Assembly (NCBI GenBank): GCA_041748655.1
Contig: JBGTCV010000055.1
Span: forward strand, 5,173-69,172
Source of the DNA: Leptofilum sp041748655
GTDB taxonomy: Bacteria; Chloroflexota; Anaerolineae; Promineifilales; Promineifilaceae
Direction: 5' to 3'
DNA length: 64,000 nucleotides
Position 1 is the stretch's first letter; each line of letters opens with the position of its first letter. Below, piece by piece: positions 49,578 to 58,628 of the stretch. The notes beneath the pieces are model-generated. The model was given only the letters and a program-made list of their open reading frames with translations. It was not told the DNA's origin and did not search any database. The position numbers were made by a program, and so were the translations under genes.

Positions 49578-50888
49578 CTAAATATACTTGCTTAGTTCGA
49601 TACGGCCGTATTCCCCCCGCACAAATTTACCCTTATCCGCCCCCCAGGGGATGGTGCAGTCGAAGCCCAGCTTGGCGGTATGGCTTTTTTGCCCCGGCAC
49701 GTGAATGCCGGAGGGGTCCAGCGAACTGCCCGGCTGATTCTGAAACAGCATCATATCCTTGTCCCCCTGGAAGCGGGTGGCAAAGGCCCACTCCACCTGC
49801 GCCGGGTCGTAAATATCCACGTCCGTATCCACCACCCAGACATGCTTGAGCGAACCATGTCCTTTGAAGGCAGCCTCGATGGCCAGACGGCCGTCTTCCG
49901 GCCCCTGCTTCTCAATCTGCACCACCGCATGAAGCCAGGAGCTGCCCCCCGGCGTAATCACCACATCTGTGCAGCGCACCACCTTGTTCACCTCGGCAAA
50001 AATGGTTGGCTCTTTGGGCATCCCCATCAAAATCTTGTGCTCCAGCCCGCCCGGCAGCAGGGCATGGAAAATGGGATTGTGCCGGTGGGTAATCAGATCA
50101 ATCTCAATAATTGGCTGGTCGCGAATGATGTCCATCGTCTCTGTCAGGTCCATAAACGGCCCTTCCTGCGTTTGTCGTTTGGTCAGCCGACCTTCCAGCA
50201 CAATCTCCGCATCGGCGGGCACGGCCAGGTTGTTGGTGAGGCATTTCACCAGCGGCGTGGGGGCCAGGGCGTGGGCTACCGCCAGCTCATCCACGTCTGG
50301 CGCGGGGGACATGGAGGCGGCCAGATGCACCGCCTGCGACACGCCAATGCAGATCGCCACCGGCAGATCCCCCTCAACTTTTTGCATGGCGGTCCAGGTG
50401 CCGCGCCGCTCGATGATGCGGGCAGCAAAGCGCCGTTCATCCAGCCGCAGCAGCCGGTGGTAACACATGTTGCGCCCCAGCTCCGGGTCTTCTGTAATCA
50501 CCACGTTACTGGCGATGTAATGTCCGCCATCCTGCGGCAAATGGAACAAAATGGGCAAATCGTTCAGGTCAAACTGCTCCAGAACCACTTCCTGGCAGGG
50601 GGCGCTCTCCACCATTGGCGGCGTTTGCGGGTTTTCCGTGGCCCTGGCCAGATGAGCGATGAGCTCCGGCACGGGCACGTTCAAATCCATGCTGAAATAT
50701 TTGCGGTCGGAGCAAGGGCCAGCGCAAACGCGCCAGCCAGGATAGCCGATGATGTTGTTGCACAGCACCGGGCGACCTTCCAGGGCGTGGGCCACGTTGG
50801 CCAGTTCGTAGGTCACGCTCACCGGCGTGTCGATTTCAATGAGATCACCCGTTTGGGCGGCTTGTGCCAAAAATTGTCGAAAGCTCAT
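49578..50888 (-). CDS. UbiD family decarboxylase; probable anhydromevalonate-phosphate decarboxylase
   Basis: 436-residue UbiD protein, shorter than ordinary UbiD (about 490) and close to the archaeal enzyme that decarboxylates trans-anhydromevalonate 5-phosphate to isopentenyl phosphate. Motifs: IGYPGWRVCAGPCSDRKYF, ERRGTWTAMQKVEGDLPVAI and the catalytic-acid region QEGPFMDLTETMD (the second acid is Asp where UbiD often has Glu). It needs prenylated FMN, and no ubiX is in the window. First gene of the operon that ends with acnX. Substrate assignment is inference from context. Confidence 0.85.
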   Translation of the reverse strand: MSFRQFLAQAAQTGDLIEIDTPVSVTYELANVAHALEGRPVLCNNIIGYPGWRVCAGPCSDRKYFSMDLNVPVPELIAHLARATENPQTPPMVESAPCQEVVLEQFDLNDLPILFHLPQDGGHYIASNVVITEDPELGRNMCYHRLLRLDERRFAARIIERRGTWTAMQKVEGDLPVAICIGVSQAVHLAASMSPAPDVDELAVAHALAPTPLVKCLTNNLAVPADAEIVLEGRLTKRQTQEGPFMDLTETMDIIRDQPIIEIDLITHRHNPIFHALLPGGLEHKILMGMPKEPTIFAEVNKVVRCTDVVITPGGSSWLHAVVQIEKQGPEDGRLAIEAAFKGHGSLKHVWVVDTDVDIYDPAQVEWAFATRFQGDKDMMLFQNQPGSSLDPSGIHVPGQKSHTAKLGFDCTIPWGADKGKFVRGEYGRIELSKYI

Positions 50889-51127
50889 GTTCCCTCTTCA
50901 CGCAAATCACACGCTAACGGGGCGGTTGCGTAGAAAATCCGCTGTGTTCCCGTGCAGAAAGCAATCGCACGGTGACGTAATCTATTGTAAACTGTTTGAG
51001 TTTATACTAAAAATTTATAACTATTCAGGTCTCAGAGGTGCGACACACTTACGTTAGCAAGTTTTGCTGTGCTTTACATCAGGACAAGTGCGTCACACCT
51101 GTAAAAATTATTTTAAGGAGTGACCGC

Positions 51128-52807
51128 ATGTTGCGCCAACATCCCCTATTGTTTTTTATTTCGATACTCTTTTTGGCCATGCTGGCCTGTAACGCTTTTG
51201 CAGGCGACGTAGAGCCTGCCATTGCTGTGCCGCCCCCATTGGTCACGGTGGAAGATGGTACGGCCGTTCCCGACCCAGAATCCCCCATTACCGATATTGC
51301 CCCCACAGCGACGCTGCAAGGCAGCAGTGGGGATGGCGGTACGGCCGTTGCCTCCGGCAACCCATACCTCACCATTCTGGTCGATCTCAACATCCGCTCT
51401 GGCCCTGGCGTGGCGTATGATCGGCTGGGCTTCTTCCTGAAAGATGCTACGGCGCAGGTGCTGGGGCGTGATCCCGCCTCTGGCTGGTGGCTGGTGGTTT
51501 GCCCCGGCGATATTGCCGCACCGCAATGCTGGATTTCTGGCGGGTCGCAGTACACCCTGGGCACCAACACGGGCAGCGTGCCGGTTGCCGCCGCGCCGCC
51601 CACGCCCACGCTGGTGCCTACGGCTGAGCCCACTGCGGAACCCACGGCGGATACGGCCGTAATCGGCGGCCTCAACAGCTATCTGGTCTACAGCAACACA
51701 GACGGCATCTGGCGGCTGCCGCTAGACGTTAGTCAATCGCCGCCCACGGCAGGCACACCGGTACTGCTAACGGCTGTAGCCAATGTAAACCAGCTCCTCA
51801 TCTCACCCGATGGCCAGCAGATAGCCTTTGTGGCCGGGACGTTTGAGAACAATCGGTTGGGGGTCGTCTCCGTGGCGGGCGGCAGCCAGATTTTGGTTGA
51901 TTCTGCCGATTTGCCCAATGCCTCTGGTCCAGATTTTGCCATACTCATTGACCAGATTGCCTGGCTGCCCAACAGCCAGACGATAGCATTCAACACCGTG
52001 ATCTCTAACCTGGTAGGGCCTGGCATTGGCCCGCAGGCAGATTTATGGCTGGTGACAATGGGCGGTGGCCTCACAGAACAGTTCGCCAGCGGCACGGCTG
52101 GCCACAGTTTTGCCCTGTCGCCAGATGGCACCCGCCTCATTTTAGGCAACCCAGAAAGCGTAACGCGAGTGAATCTGAACGGCAGCAATCGAGAAACGGT
52201 CATCACCTTCCCCGCGGTAAACACCGCCAGCGAATATGCCTGGGTCCCCACCGCTCAATGGCTGTCTGGCGGCAGCCAGGCGACAGTCGCCATTGCGGCT
52301 GCGGACCCATGGATGCCCGAAGCGACAGCCACGCTGTACCAGATTCCGGTCAGCGGCCCGGCAGTAGAAATTGGCTCGGTGCTGGGCAACACGCTCTTTT
52401 CGCCGCCAAAATGGACGCGCAGCGGCAATAACCTGGGCTATATTCAGATTGTGATAGATTCAAGCAATGTGCGGTCGATGGTGGTAGCCGATGGCAATGG
52501 GGGGAATCCGGTAACGGTTGCTTCAGTTGCCAACCAGCTGGAATTTACCGGCTGGAACCGGTCTGGCAGTCGTTTTCTATATACCGGTCAGGGTTATTTT
52601 GGCATCGGGCAGGTAGGGCAGCCGCCGCTGGAAGTGTTGGTGCCGGGCAGGGTGGATACTCAGATGTGGCTGAATGACAGTGCGTTTGTTACGGCCGTTG
52701 GCAGCAGCGGCAGTTGGGATTTGTTGACGGGGAATTTGGCAGGCAGCACACGAGTTGTGGCAGGAACGGCCGTACAGTTTGTACAGCTTGATATTTGGGT
52801 GCCTTAA
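51128..52807 (+). CDS. lipoprotein with SH3b domain and WD40-like beta-propeller
   Basis: 559-residue exported protein. Signal LLFFISILFLAMLAC has a lipobox (LAMLAC); an SH3b domain follows at about 75-130 (NIRSGPGVAYDRLGFFLKDAT...WWLVVCPG), then a Pro/Thr linker with repeated PTAEPTAEPTAD, and from about 175 a TolB/WD40-like propeller (SPDGQQIAFVAGT, SPDGTRLILGNPES, RSGNNLGYI). Probably a cell-surface sensor or binding protein. AAGGAGTGACCGC sets ATG 51128. Confidence 0.85.
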   Translation: MLRQHPLLFFISILFLAMLACNAFAGDVEPAIAVPPPLVTVEDGTAVPDPESPITDIAPTATLQGSSGDGGTAVASGNPYLTILVDLNIRSGPGVAYDRLGFFLKDATAQVLGRDPASGWWLVVCPGDIAAPQCWISGGSQYTLGTNTGSVPVAAAPPTPTLVPTAEPTAEPTADTAVIGGLNSYLVYSNTDGIWRLPLDVSQSPPTAGTPVLLTAVANVNQLLISPDGQQIAFVAGTFENNRLGVVSVAGGSQILVDSADLPNASGPDFAILIDQIAWLPNSQTIAFNTVISNLVGPGIGPQADLWLVTMGGGLTEQFASGTAGHSFALSPDGTRLILGNPESVTRVNLNGSNRETVITFPAVNTASEYAWVPTAQWLSGGSQATVAIAAADPWMPEATATLYQIPVSGPAVEIGSVLGNTLFSPPKWTRSGNNLGYIQIVIDSSNVRSMVVADGNGGNPVTVASVANQLEFTGWNRSGSRFLYTGQGYFGIGQVGQPPLEVLVPGRVDTQMWLNDSAFVTAVGSSGSWDLLTGNLAGSTRVVAGTAVQFVQLDIWVP

Positions 52808-53222
52808 AAAAGAAGTGCGCCCCCTGTCCTGCATAAACAGGGGGCGCGTGCAGAGGGGATGTTGTTTGTTGGTGAGCGATTGAAACGAGGGACTGCACCA
52901 ACGAAAACAAAAGGAGTGTTGTACACACTGCTGTTGGGTGTTGTCCGATACCTGCTCTAGCAAGTGTGTACATTACCCTGATTTAGGAACCGTACCGGGT
53001 GGCACGGTTTCTAAACCAGAGGTAATTTAAAGTGTTGGCGGCTGGCAGTCCGGTTAAGGACCACCGCAATCCGGTTGGACTGCCAACTCTCTTGAGTTGA
53101 TAAGGTTGTAAAAGCTGGTTAGGCTTTTTCGGAAATTTAATGATCCAATTCGTCCCGAAAAAGCCTCTAGCCAATTCCAGAAATACGCTCGATTTTTGGA
53201 GCATTATTTTCTGGAATTGGCC
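52808..53222. other. gene-free region with five hairpins between the propeller lipoprotein and ftsZ
   Basis: Perfect inverted repeats: GCGCCCCCTGT 52817-52827/52837-52847 (followed by T-run on the minus strand); TGTACACACT 52920-52929/52963-52972; AGGCTTTTTCGG 53121-53132/53155-53166; CCAATTCCAGAAA 53171-53183/53208-53220. A TGGCAGTCC/GGACTGCCA pair lies near 53045-53090. The 53171-53220 hairpin abuts the ftsZ stop and probably ends that transcript. The rest may be a structured RNA; no family recognised and no coding sequence seen. Confidence 0.6.
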
Positions 53223-54374
53223 TTAACGCCGACGCAAGAAGGCCGGAATTTCCAGATTGTTGGGTGCAAATTTAGGCTGCACCGGTTCCATTTCGCGCTC
53301 TTCCCGCTCACGGGCCGGAACTTGCCGGGCGGGCGCGATGTTGGCTTCTGTTTGGGGACGCTGGGTGGAGGTGCTGGTGGTGGAACGGCCGTACTGCTGC
53401 TGCAATACCTGTCGCCGGGAAATGGTTCGTTCAAACCCGGTGGCGATGACCGTAATCCGCATTTCATCTCCCATGCTCTCGTCGATGACCGCGCCAAAGA
53501 TCATGTTGGCTTCAGGATGCGCCGTCTCACGAATGATGGCGGCGGCGATGTTCACATCGTACAAGCTCATGTTTGGCCCGCCGGTGACGTTGAACAGAAT
53601 GCCCTGTGCCCCGTCGATGGTTACGTCCAGCAGGCGGGAGCTTATGGCTTGCTCGGCAGCCAGCCGCGCTCGTTCTTCCCCTTCGCCGTGGCCTACGGCC
53701 ATCAGTGCCGCGCCACCTTCCGACATAATCGCTTTCACGTCGGCAAAGTCCAGATTAATAAGGCCAGGCACAGTAATCAGTTCGCTGATGCCCTGAATGC
53801 CCTGGCGCAGCACGTCATCGGCCATCTTGAATGAATCTTTCAAAGAGACGCGCCGGTCGGTTAGCTCCAGCAGGCGGTCGTTGGGAATCACAATCAGGGT
53901 ATCGACATGCTCTTTTAGCTTTTCGATGCCGGCTTCGGCGGAGTTGGACCGCTTGCTGCCTTCGAAGAGAAACGGCCGTGTCACCACCCCAATCGTTAAA
54001 GCGCCCTGTTCGCGGGCCAATTTAGCCACGATGGGTGCCGCGCCAGTGCCGGTGCCGCCCCCCATGCCAGCAGTGATGAACACCATGTCGGAGCCAGCCA
54101 GCACTTCTTGCAGCTCTTCGGTGGATTCTTCAGCCGCCTTGCCGCCCTGCTCAGGATGACCGCCAGCGCCCAGGCCGCGCGTTAGCTTTTCGCCAATACG
54201 CACACGCACAGGAGCATCCGACAATAGAAGCGCCTGGTTGTCTGTGTTGATGGCCACAAAATCGACGCCGCTAATGCCTGCCTGAATCATCCGATTCACG
54301 GCATTGCAGCCTCCACCACCCACACCAACCACGCGGATACAGGCTACATTTTCAAACTCAGGCGCTCTTTGCAT
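53223..54374 (-). CDS. ftsZ: cell division protein FtsZ
   Basis: Tubulin-like GTPase forming the division ring. The GTP-binding segments VGVGGGGCNAVNRMI, NTDNQAL, GMGGGTGTGAAP and the synergy loop FADVKAIMSEGG are intact. After a Thr/Gln/Arg/Glu linker (about 315-365) it ends in the partner-binding peptide LEIPAFLRRR. GAGGGTATTCAC precedes the ATG. It is separated from the upstream small HTH gene by an intrinsic terminator; no ftsA or mur genes are adjacent, so it stands apart from a dcw cluster. Confidence 0.97.
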   Translation of the reverse strand: MQRAPEFENVACIRVVGVGGGGCNAVNRMIQAGISGVDFVAINTDNQALLLSDAPVRVRIGEKLTRGLGAGGHPEQGGKAAEESTEELQEVLAGSDMVFITAGMGGGTGTGAAPIVAKLAREQGALTIGVVTRPFLFEGSKRSNSAEAGIEKLKEHVDTLIVIPNDRLLELTDRRVSLKDSFKMADDVLRQGIQGISELITVPGLINLDFADVKAIMSEGGAALMAVGHGEGEERARLAAEQAISSRLLDVTIDGAQGILFNVTGGPNMSLYDVNIAAAIIRETAHPEANMIFGAVIDESMGDEMRITVIATGFERTISRRQVLQQQYGRSTTSTSTQRPQTEANIAPARQVPAREREEREMEPVQPKFAPNNLEIPAFLRRR

Positions 54375-54403
54375 GTGAATACCCTCTTACTAAAAATGAA
54401 TCA

Positions 54404-54466
54404 AAAAGACGATGAAGGTGAGGGCGAACATAACCCTCTTCCCTGGTTCACCCCGCACCTTCATCG
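54404..54466 (-). terminator. terminator between the HTH gene and ftsZ
   Basis: CGATGAAGGTG pairs with CACCTTCATCG across a 35-base loop region, followed on the minus strand by TTTTT. It starts one base past the HTH gene stop codon, so ftsZ expression depends on read-through or its own promoter. Confidence 0.75.
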
Positions 54467-54467
54467 G

Positions 54468-54680
54468 TTAAAACAAGGTTGCTTTGTTGCCGGGTCGGGG
54501 ATCGTACCGGCTGGCATACTGGTCCAGTGTCGCTTTTTCCACCAACCATTTGTTACCAAACTTGATGGCTGGCAGCTTGCCCTGGCGGATGAGGCGGCGC
54601 ACCGATTCTGGGTGAATATTGAGCCGCTTGCTGACTTCCGCCACACCCGCATAGTTTTCTATTAAGTCGTCTTTACTCAT
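54468..54680 (-). CDS. small excisionase/MerR-like helix-turn-helix DNA-binding protein
   Basis: 70 residues, nearly all one winged-helix/excisionase domain: VAEVSKRLNIHPESVRRLIRQGKLPAIKFGNKWLVEKATLDQYAS. Such proteins bind DNA as phage excisionases or small regulators; no integrase is nearby, so a host regulatory role is likely. It precedes ftsZ and is driven by a consensus promoter embedded in TTGTTGTA repeats. Confidence 0.88.
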   Translation of the reverse strand: MSKDDLIENYAGVAEVSKRLNIHPESVRRLIRQGKLPAIKFGNKWLVEKATLDQYASRYDPRPGNKATLF

Positions 54681-54723
54681 CGCTTCTCATTGGTTATGAA
54701 GAAGCATCCCCACAAGTGCGGGA

Positions 54724-54803
54724 TACTACAACAATTCTATATGTTGCAACAATACAACAAAACTCGCACTATGTCAAGTACCAATTGTTGTAATGTAACA
54801 ACA
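54724..54803 (-). promoter_or_regulatory. consensus promoter within a cluster of TTGTTGTA repeats
   Basis: Minus-strand TTGACA (54777-54772), 17 bases, TATTGT (54754-54749). Motifs TTGTTGTA or TACAACAA occur at about 54727, 54745-54760 and 54786-54802, in both orientations around the promoter, as expected of operator sites for the downstream HTH protein. Confidence 0.65.
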
Positions 54804-54913
54804 GAGCTTCATTGACGATTTTGGATTGAGGATTGAATGCGTTACCTTTTATGATGAAACGACACTAACAGAATGAACCCGTTTGCCCATTTCAGTGAAA
54901 GAGAGGGAACTTT

Positions 54914-56323
54914 ATGCGTAGTTTGGCACCTGTGACTGGAAAAAGTGAAACCGTTCTGGGCCGTTTGCGTCACGCTGCGGTGCTTGACCGCCTGTTTTTG
55001 CCGGTGGATACGGCCGTTCTGGCTTATTTTCGCATCGCTTTTGGGCTGATCATGCTGTGGGAGGTGTACCGCTATTTTGACAATGGTTGGATTACCCGCT
55101 ACTGGGTCGATCCGGTATTGAATTTTCCTTACTACGGGTTTGGTTGGTTACGGCCGTTGCCTGGCATTGGCATGGAGCTGCTTTTTGCGGGTTTGGGGAT
55201 TTTAGCTATTTGCATTACCCTCGGCTTTTATTACCGCCTCAGCGCTGCGCTCTTCTTTTTGGGCTTTACCTACAGCTTTTTGTTGGAACAAGCCCGCTAC
55301 CTCAACCATTTTTACCTGATTATCTTGCTCAGCTTCTTGCTCATCTGGCTGCCTGCCGGGCGGGTTTATTCGCTCGACGCCCGCCGTGCGGCGCATGGCA
55401 GTATCCAGCGTGCTCCCGCCTGGACGCTCTGGCTGCTGCGAGCGCAAATTGGCATTGTCTACTTCTACGCCGGGTTGGCCAAGATAAACCACGACTGGCT
55501 CCGGGGGCAACCAATGCGGGACTGGTTGGCCAGCCGCACCAATATTCCCATCATTGGCGGCTATTTTACGGAAGAGTGGCTGGTGTATGTCTTTTCCTAC
55601 GGCGGGCTGCTGCTCGATTTGCTGATTGTGCCTTTTTTGCTGTGGCGGCGCACACGGCCGTTTGCCTTCGCCGTCGGTTTGCTGTTCCATCTGCTCAACG
55701 CCAAAATGTTTTCGATTGGCATCTTTCCCTGGTTTATGATTGCGGCAACGGCCCTGTTTTTTGATCCCGGCTGGCCCCGGCAGGTTATCGCCTGGCTGGG
55801 CTGCCAGTGCGTGCGCAGCGTCAAAGCTGACGCCCAACAGACCTATGCCTCTGGCTCGAAGCCGCTGGTGGTGGGCTTCCTGGGGGCGTATCTGCTCGTG
55901 CAGCTGCTGCTGCCGCTGCGCCATCATTTGTACGCAGGCGATCCCAGCTGGACGGAAGAGGGGCACCGCTACGCCTGGCACATGAAGCTGCGCGACAAGG
56001 ATGCTGAGGCGGTCTTTCGGGTAGTGGATGCCCAAACAGGCGAAACGTGGTACGTAGCCCCGCACGATTATTTGCGGAGCTGGCAGGCCAACAAGGTAGC
56101 GGCTAACCCGCATATGATCTGGCAGTTTGCCCGCTTTGTGGCGCAGGAATGGCAAAAGCAAGGGGTGACAGAGGTAGTGGTTTATGCTGAGGTGATGGCT
56201 TCGCTGAACGGCCGTTCCCCCCAGCCACTCATCGACCCCACGGTGGATTTATTGACCCAGACGTATTCGTTACGGCCGTCTGCCTGGATTGTGCCGCTGG
56301 CGACACCGTTGGGTGGCGAGTAG
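54914..56323 (+). CDS. HTTM / vitamin K-dependent gamma-carboxylase-like membrane protein
   Basis: 469-residue multispan protein. YFRIAFGLIMLWEVYRYF, LNHFYLIILLSFLLIWLPAGRVYSLD, IGIVYFYAGLAKINHDWL and HLLNAKMFSIGIFPWFMI follow the order of gamma-carboxylase (VKGC/HTTM) motifs, including the AGLAKIN lysine. A soluble tail (from about 330) has EGHRYAWHMKLRDK, like the VKGC lumenal part. Bacterial homologues are mostly uncharacterised. AGAGGGAACTTT precedes the ATG. Confidence 0.87.
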   Translation: MRSLAPVTGKSETVLGRLRHAAVLDRLFLPVDTAVLAYFRIAFGLIMLWEVYRYFDNGWITRYWVDPVLNFPYYGFGWLRPLPGIGMELLFAGLGILAICITLGFYYRLSAALFFLGFTYSFLLEQARYLNHFYLIILLSFLLIWLPAGRVYSLDARRAAHGSIQRAPAWTLWLLRAQIGIVYFYAGLAKINHDWLRGQPMRDWLASRTNIPIIGGYFTEEWLVYVFSYGGLLLDLLIVPFLLWRRTRPFAFAVGLLFHLLNAKMFSIGIFPWFMIAATALFFDPGWPRQVIAWLGCQCVRSVKADAQQTYASGSKPLVVGFLGAYLLVQLLLPLRHHLYAGDPSWTEEGHRYAWHMKLRDKDAEAVFRVVDAQTGETWYVAPHDYLRSWQANKVAANPHMIWQFARFVAQEWQKQGVTEVVVYAEVMASLNGRSPQPLIDPTVDLLTQTYSLRPSAWIVPLATPLGGE

Positions 56324-56354
56324 AGATTGGAGATTGTTGCCAATCTCCAATCTC
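56323..56354. terminator. perfect hairpin between convergent genes
   Basis: GAGATTGGAGATTG-TTGC-CAATCTCCAATCTC, a 14-bp perfect stem between the convergent HTTM and pgk genes, starting at the HTTM stop codon. No close T-run; likely a two-way 3' end. Confidence 0.55.
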
Positions 56355-56361
56355 CCAAATC

Positions 56362-57576
56362 CTATTTTTCGTCCAGGGCAGCAATGCCGGGCAAGGTTTT
56401 ACCTTCCAGCAGCTCCAGGCTGGCTCCGCCGCCGGTGCTGATGTGGCTCATTTTTTCAGCCAGGCCCGCTTTGGTGACGGCGGCGGCAGAGTCCCCACCC
56501 CCAATGATGACTTCGGTGCCTGTTTCTACCTGTGCCGCCAACAACTGCGCCAGCTGATTGGTGGCCTGGGCAAAGCGAGGGAATTCAAAAACGCCCATCG
56601 GCCCATTCCAGATCACCATTTTGGCCCCTTGCAGCGCCTGCCGGAAAGTCTCCAGCGATTTGGGACCGATGTCCAGCGCCATTTTGTCTGCCGGGATGCT
56701 GTCAGCAGGCACGGTTTCGGCGTCGGCGTCGGCATCAAATTTGGTGGTGACGACAAAATCGACGGGCAGCACTAGCCGATCCCCGGCCATGCCCAGCAGC
56801 CGTTTGGCCTCGGGCAGCGCGTCTTCTTCAACCAGGGAAGTGCCGGTTTCATGCCCTTGCGCCCGGATGAAGGTGTTGGCCATGCCGCCCCCGATCAGGA
56901 TTTTGTCGGCGGTGTTGAGCAGGTTTTCGATCAGCTTGATTTTGTCGGAGATTTTGGCTCCGCCCATGATGGCGACGTAGGGATGGGGTGGATTGGAAAC
57001 GGCCGTTCCCAACGCACTCAACTCTTTCTCCATCAAAAAGCCAGCCACAGCCGAACCGCCTTTGGCCCGAATGGCCTGCGCCACCCCTTCCGTGCTGGCA
57101 TGGGCGCGATGGGCTGAGCCAAAAGCGTCGTCTACGTAGAAGTCGGCCAGCTCGGCCAGCTCGGCCGAGAGCGCCGCATCATTTTTCTTCTCGCCAGGGT
57201 GAAAGCGGGTGTTTTCCAGCACCAGCACATCGCCGGGTTGCAGCGCGGCGGCGGCAGCGGTGACGTTGGCCCCCACTACGTCATCGGCGGTTTGCACAGG
57301 GCGGCCCAGCAGCTCGCCCAGGTGGGCAGCGACGGGGGCCATGCTATATTGGGTATCGGCGGCGGTGGACGGCCGTCCCAAATGGGAGCACAAAATGAGC
57401 GCCGCGCCGTGGTCTAGCAGATAGTTCAGCGTGGGCAGCGCCGCCTGGATGCGGGTGTCGTCGGTGACGGTGATGGTGTCTTTGGGGTCTTTGCTGCTCA
57501 GCGGCACGTTAAAATCCACCCGTACCAGCACATTTTTTCCTTTTACGTCAATATCTTCAACAGTTTTTTTATTCAT
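56362..57576 (-). CDS. pgk: phosphoglycerate kinase
   Basis: 404-residue glycolytic enzyme interconverting 1,3-bisphosphoglycerate + ADP and 3-phosphoglycerate + ATP. VLVRVDFNVPL, SHLGRP, LLENTRFHPGEKKND, VDDAFGSAHRAHAST, VAIMGGAKISDKI, WNGPMGVFEF and IIGGGDSAAAV are all present. It is monocistronic here; gap and tpiA are not adjacent. Confidence 0.97.
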   Translation of the reverse strand: MNKKTVEDIDVKGKNVLVRVDFNVPLSSKDPKDTITVTDDTRIQAALPTLNYLLDHGAALILCSHLGRPSTAADTQYSMAPVAAHLGELLGRPVQTADDVVGANVTAAAAALQPGDVLVLENTRFHPGEKKNDAALSAELAELADFYVDDAFGSAHRAHASTEGVAQAIRAKGGSAVAGFLMEKELSALGTAVSNPPHPYVAIMGGAKISDKIKLIENLLNTADKILIGGGMANTFIRAQGHETGTSLVEEDALPEAKRLLGMAGDRLVLPVDFVVTTKFDADADAETVPADSIPADKMALDIGPKSLETFRQALQGAKMVIWNGPMGVFEFPRFAQATNQLAQLLAAQVETGTEVIIGGGDSAAAVTKAGLAEKMSHISTGGGASLELLEGKTLPGIAALDEK

Positions 57577-57592
57577 ATTTCACCTCAAATCC

Positions 57593-58540
57593 TTAATTAT
57601 GAAAAAGCGCCTCAAAGAAATATTCTCTGCCCAGCCTGGTTAGGGCATTTATTTTTCTCTTTTCATAGAAATCATTGGCTGCGCCTCTTCTAAAAAACCA
57701 TATGCAATCAATTAAAATGCTTAACTTGTATACATCATATAGATGTTTTTGCTCGCTAAGCGTTAAGGGCCGATGTTTAATGTATTCCTGTACAATGGCG
57801 CGTGCCATTGTTATGTCAATTCTATCAGAGGTATAAGGCCAGGCCCACTCCCCAATCAAGCATACTAAATCGAATTGCAGAAACGTATAATTTGCATCAT
57901 CAAAATCGAGTAGAGCTGCGAATTTTCCCCCTCGAAAAAGCACGTTTGAAAAATGAAAGTCACAGTGACAAATTCCCTTCGGTAATGCCGCGGGGAGATC
58001 GAGCAATGTGAGTTCTTGATCTAACCAGTTGAATTTTTCCTGAGCGTCTTTCGTGTTAAGTTTTGTCGCTTCCTTGCGTGCCAGCCTTCGGCATAAATCA
58101 CGACCATAGTTCCAGCGGTAAGGCGTGTACTGAGATCGAAAATCCCGCGTGACCGCTTGCAATTCTGCGGCTTTCTGCACAAGCTGCTGCATATGATGAA
58201 GGGATGGATGTTTTATAAGTACACCATCAAGGAATTCAGAAAATACATACGGTTTATCCTGATAAGTACCAATGGTTGTGCCTTGCGTATTCTTGATCTG
58301 CGCTGGACACGGATAGCCGCGCTCGATGAGATACGCAAGCAGATCGCTCTCAAACAGAACGGACTCTCGGGAGCGATTTTCATAGCAGCGGAAGACAAAC
58401 TTGCCTTGTGAGGTTGTTATGAAATAATTTGTTTGTACTGTGCCTTGTTGAACGGATTCCGCTTGAGTGAATGTTCCCAGATCGTACCGGGCAAGAATAT
58501 TTTGAAAATCACTATGGGTAAAAACTGTTTTAACAGCCAT
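57593..58540 (-). CDS. APH/homoserine kinase type II-like phosphotransferase
   Basis: 315-residue kinase-like protein. FTHSDFQNILARYDLGTFTQAESVQQGTVQTNYFITT (ATP loop with VQQGTVQTNY), the catalytic CHCDFHFSNVLF and metal-binding ALLDFDDANYT match the APH/ThrB2 family. Substrate unknown: homoserine, choline or a drug are possible. The gene is conspicuously AT-rich compared with its neighbours and contains no ACGGCCGT octamer, suggesting horizontal transfer. ATG 58540; an in-frame TTG is three codons upstream. Confidence 0.82.
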   Translation of the reverse strand: MAVKTVFTHSDFQNILARYDLGTFTQAESVQQGTVQTNYFITTSQGKFVFRCYENRSRESVLFESDLLAYLIERGYPCPAQIKNTQGTTIGTYQDKPYVFSEFLDGVLIKHPSLHHMQQLVQKAAELQAVTRDFRSQYTPYRWNYGRDLCRRLARKEATKLNTKDAQEKFNWLDQELTLLDLPAALPKGICHCDFHFSNVLFRGGKFAALLDFDDANYTFLQFDLVCLIGEWAWPYTSDRIDITMARAIVQEYIKHRPLTLSEQKHLYDVYKLSILIDCIWFFRRGAANDFYEKRKINALTRLGREYFFEALFHN

Positions 58541-58628
58541 ATTTTTCAAATTGCTGGATAAACTTCCTGCAATTTTGCATCCTCACGGTACTCGTTAACG
58601 GAGCCTGCGGGAGGTTACCCGCTAACAT

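Noticed and set aside
49680..50933. 417-codon plus-strand frame opposite ubiD
   Set aside because: Antisense shadow; His/Arg/Gly-rich and no family features.
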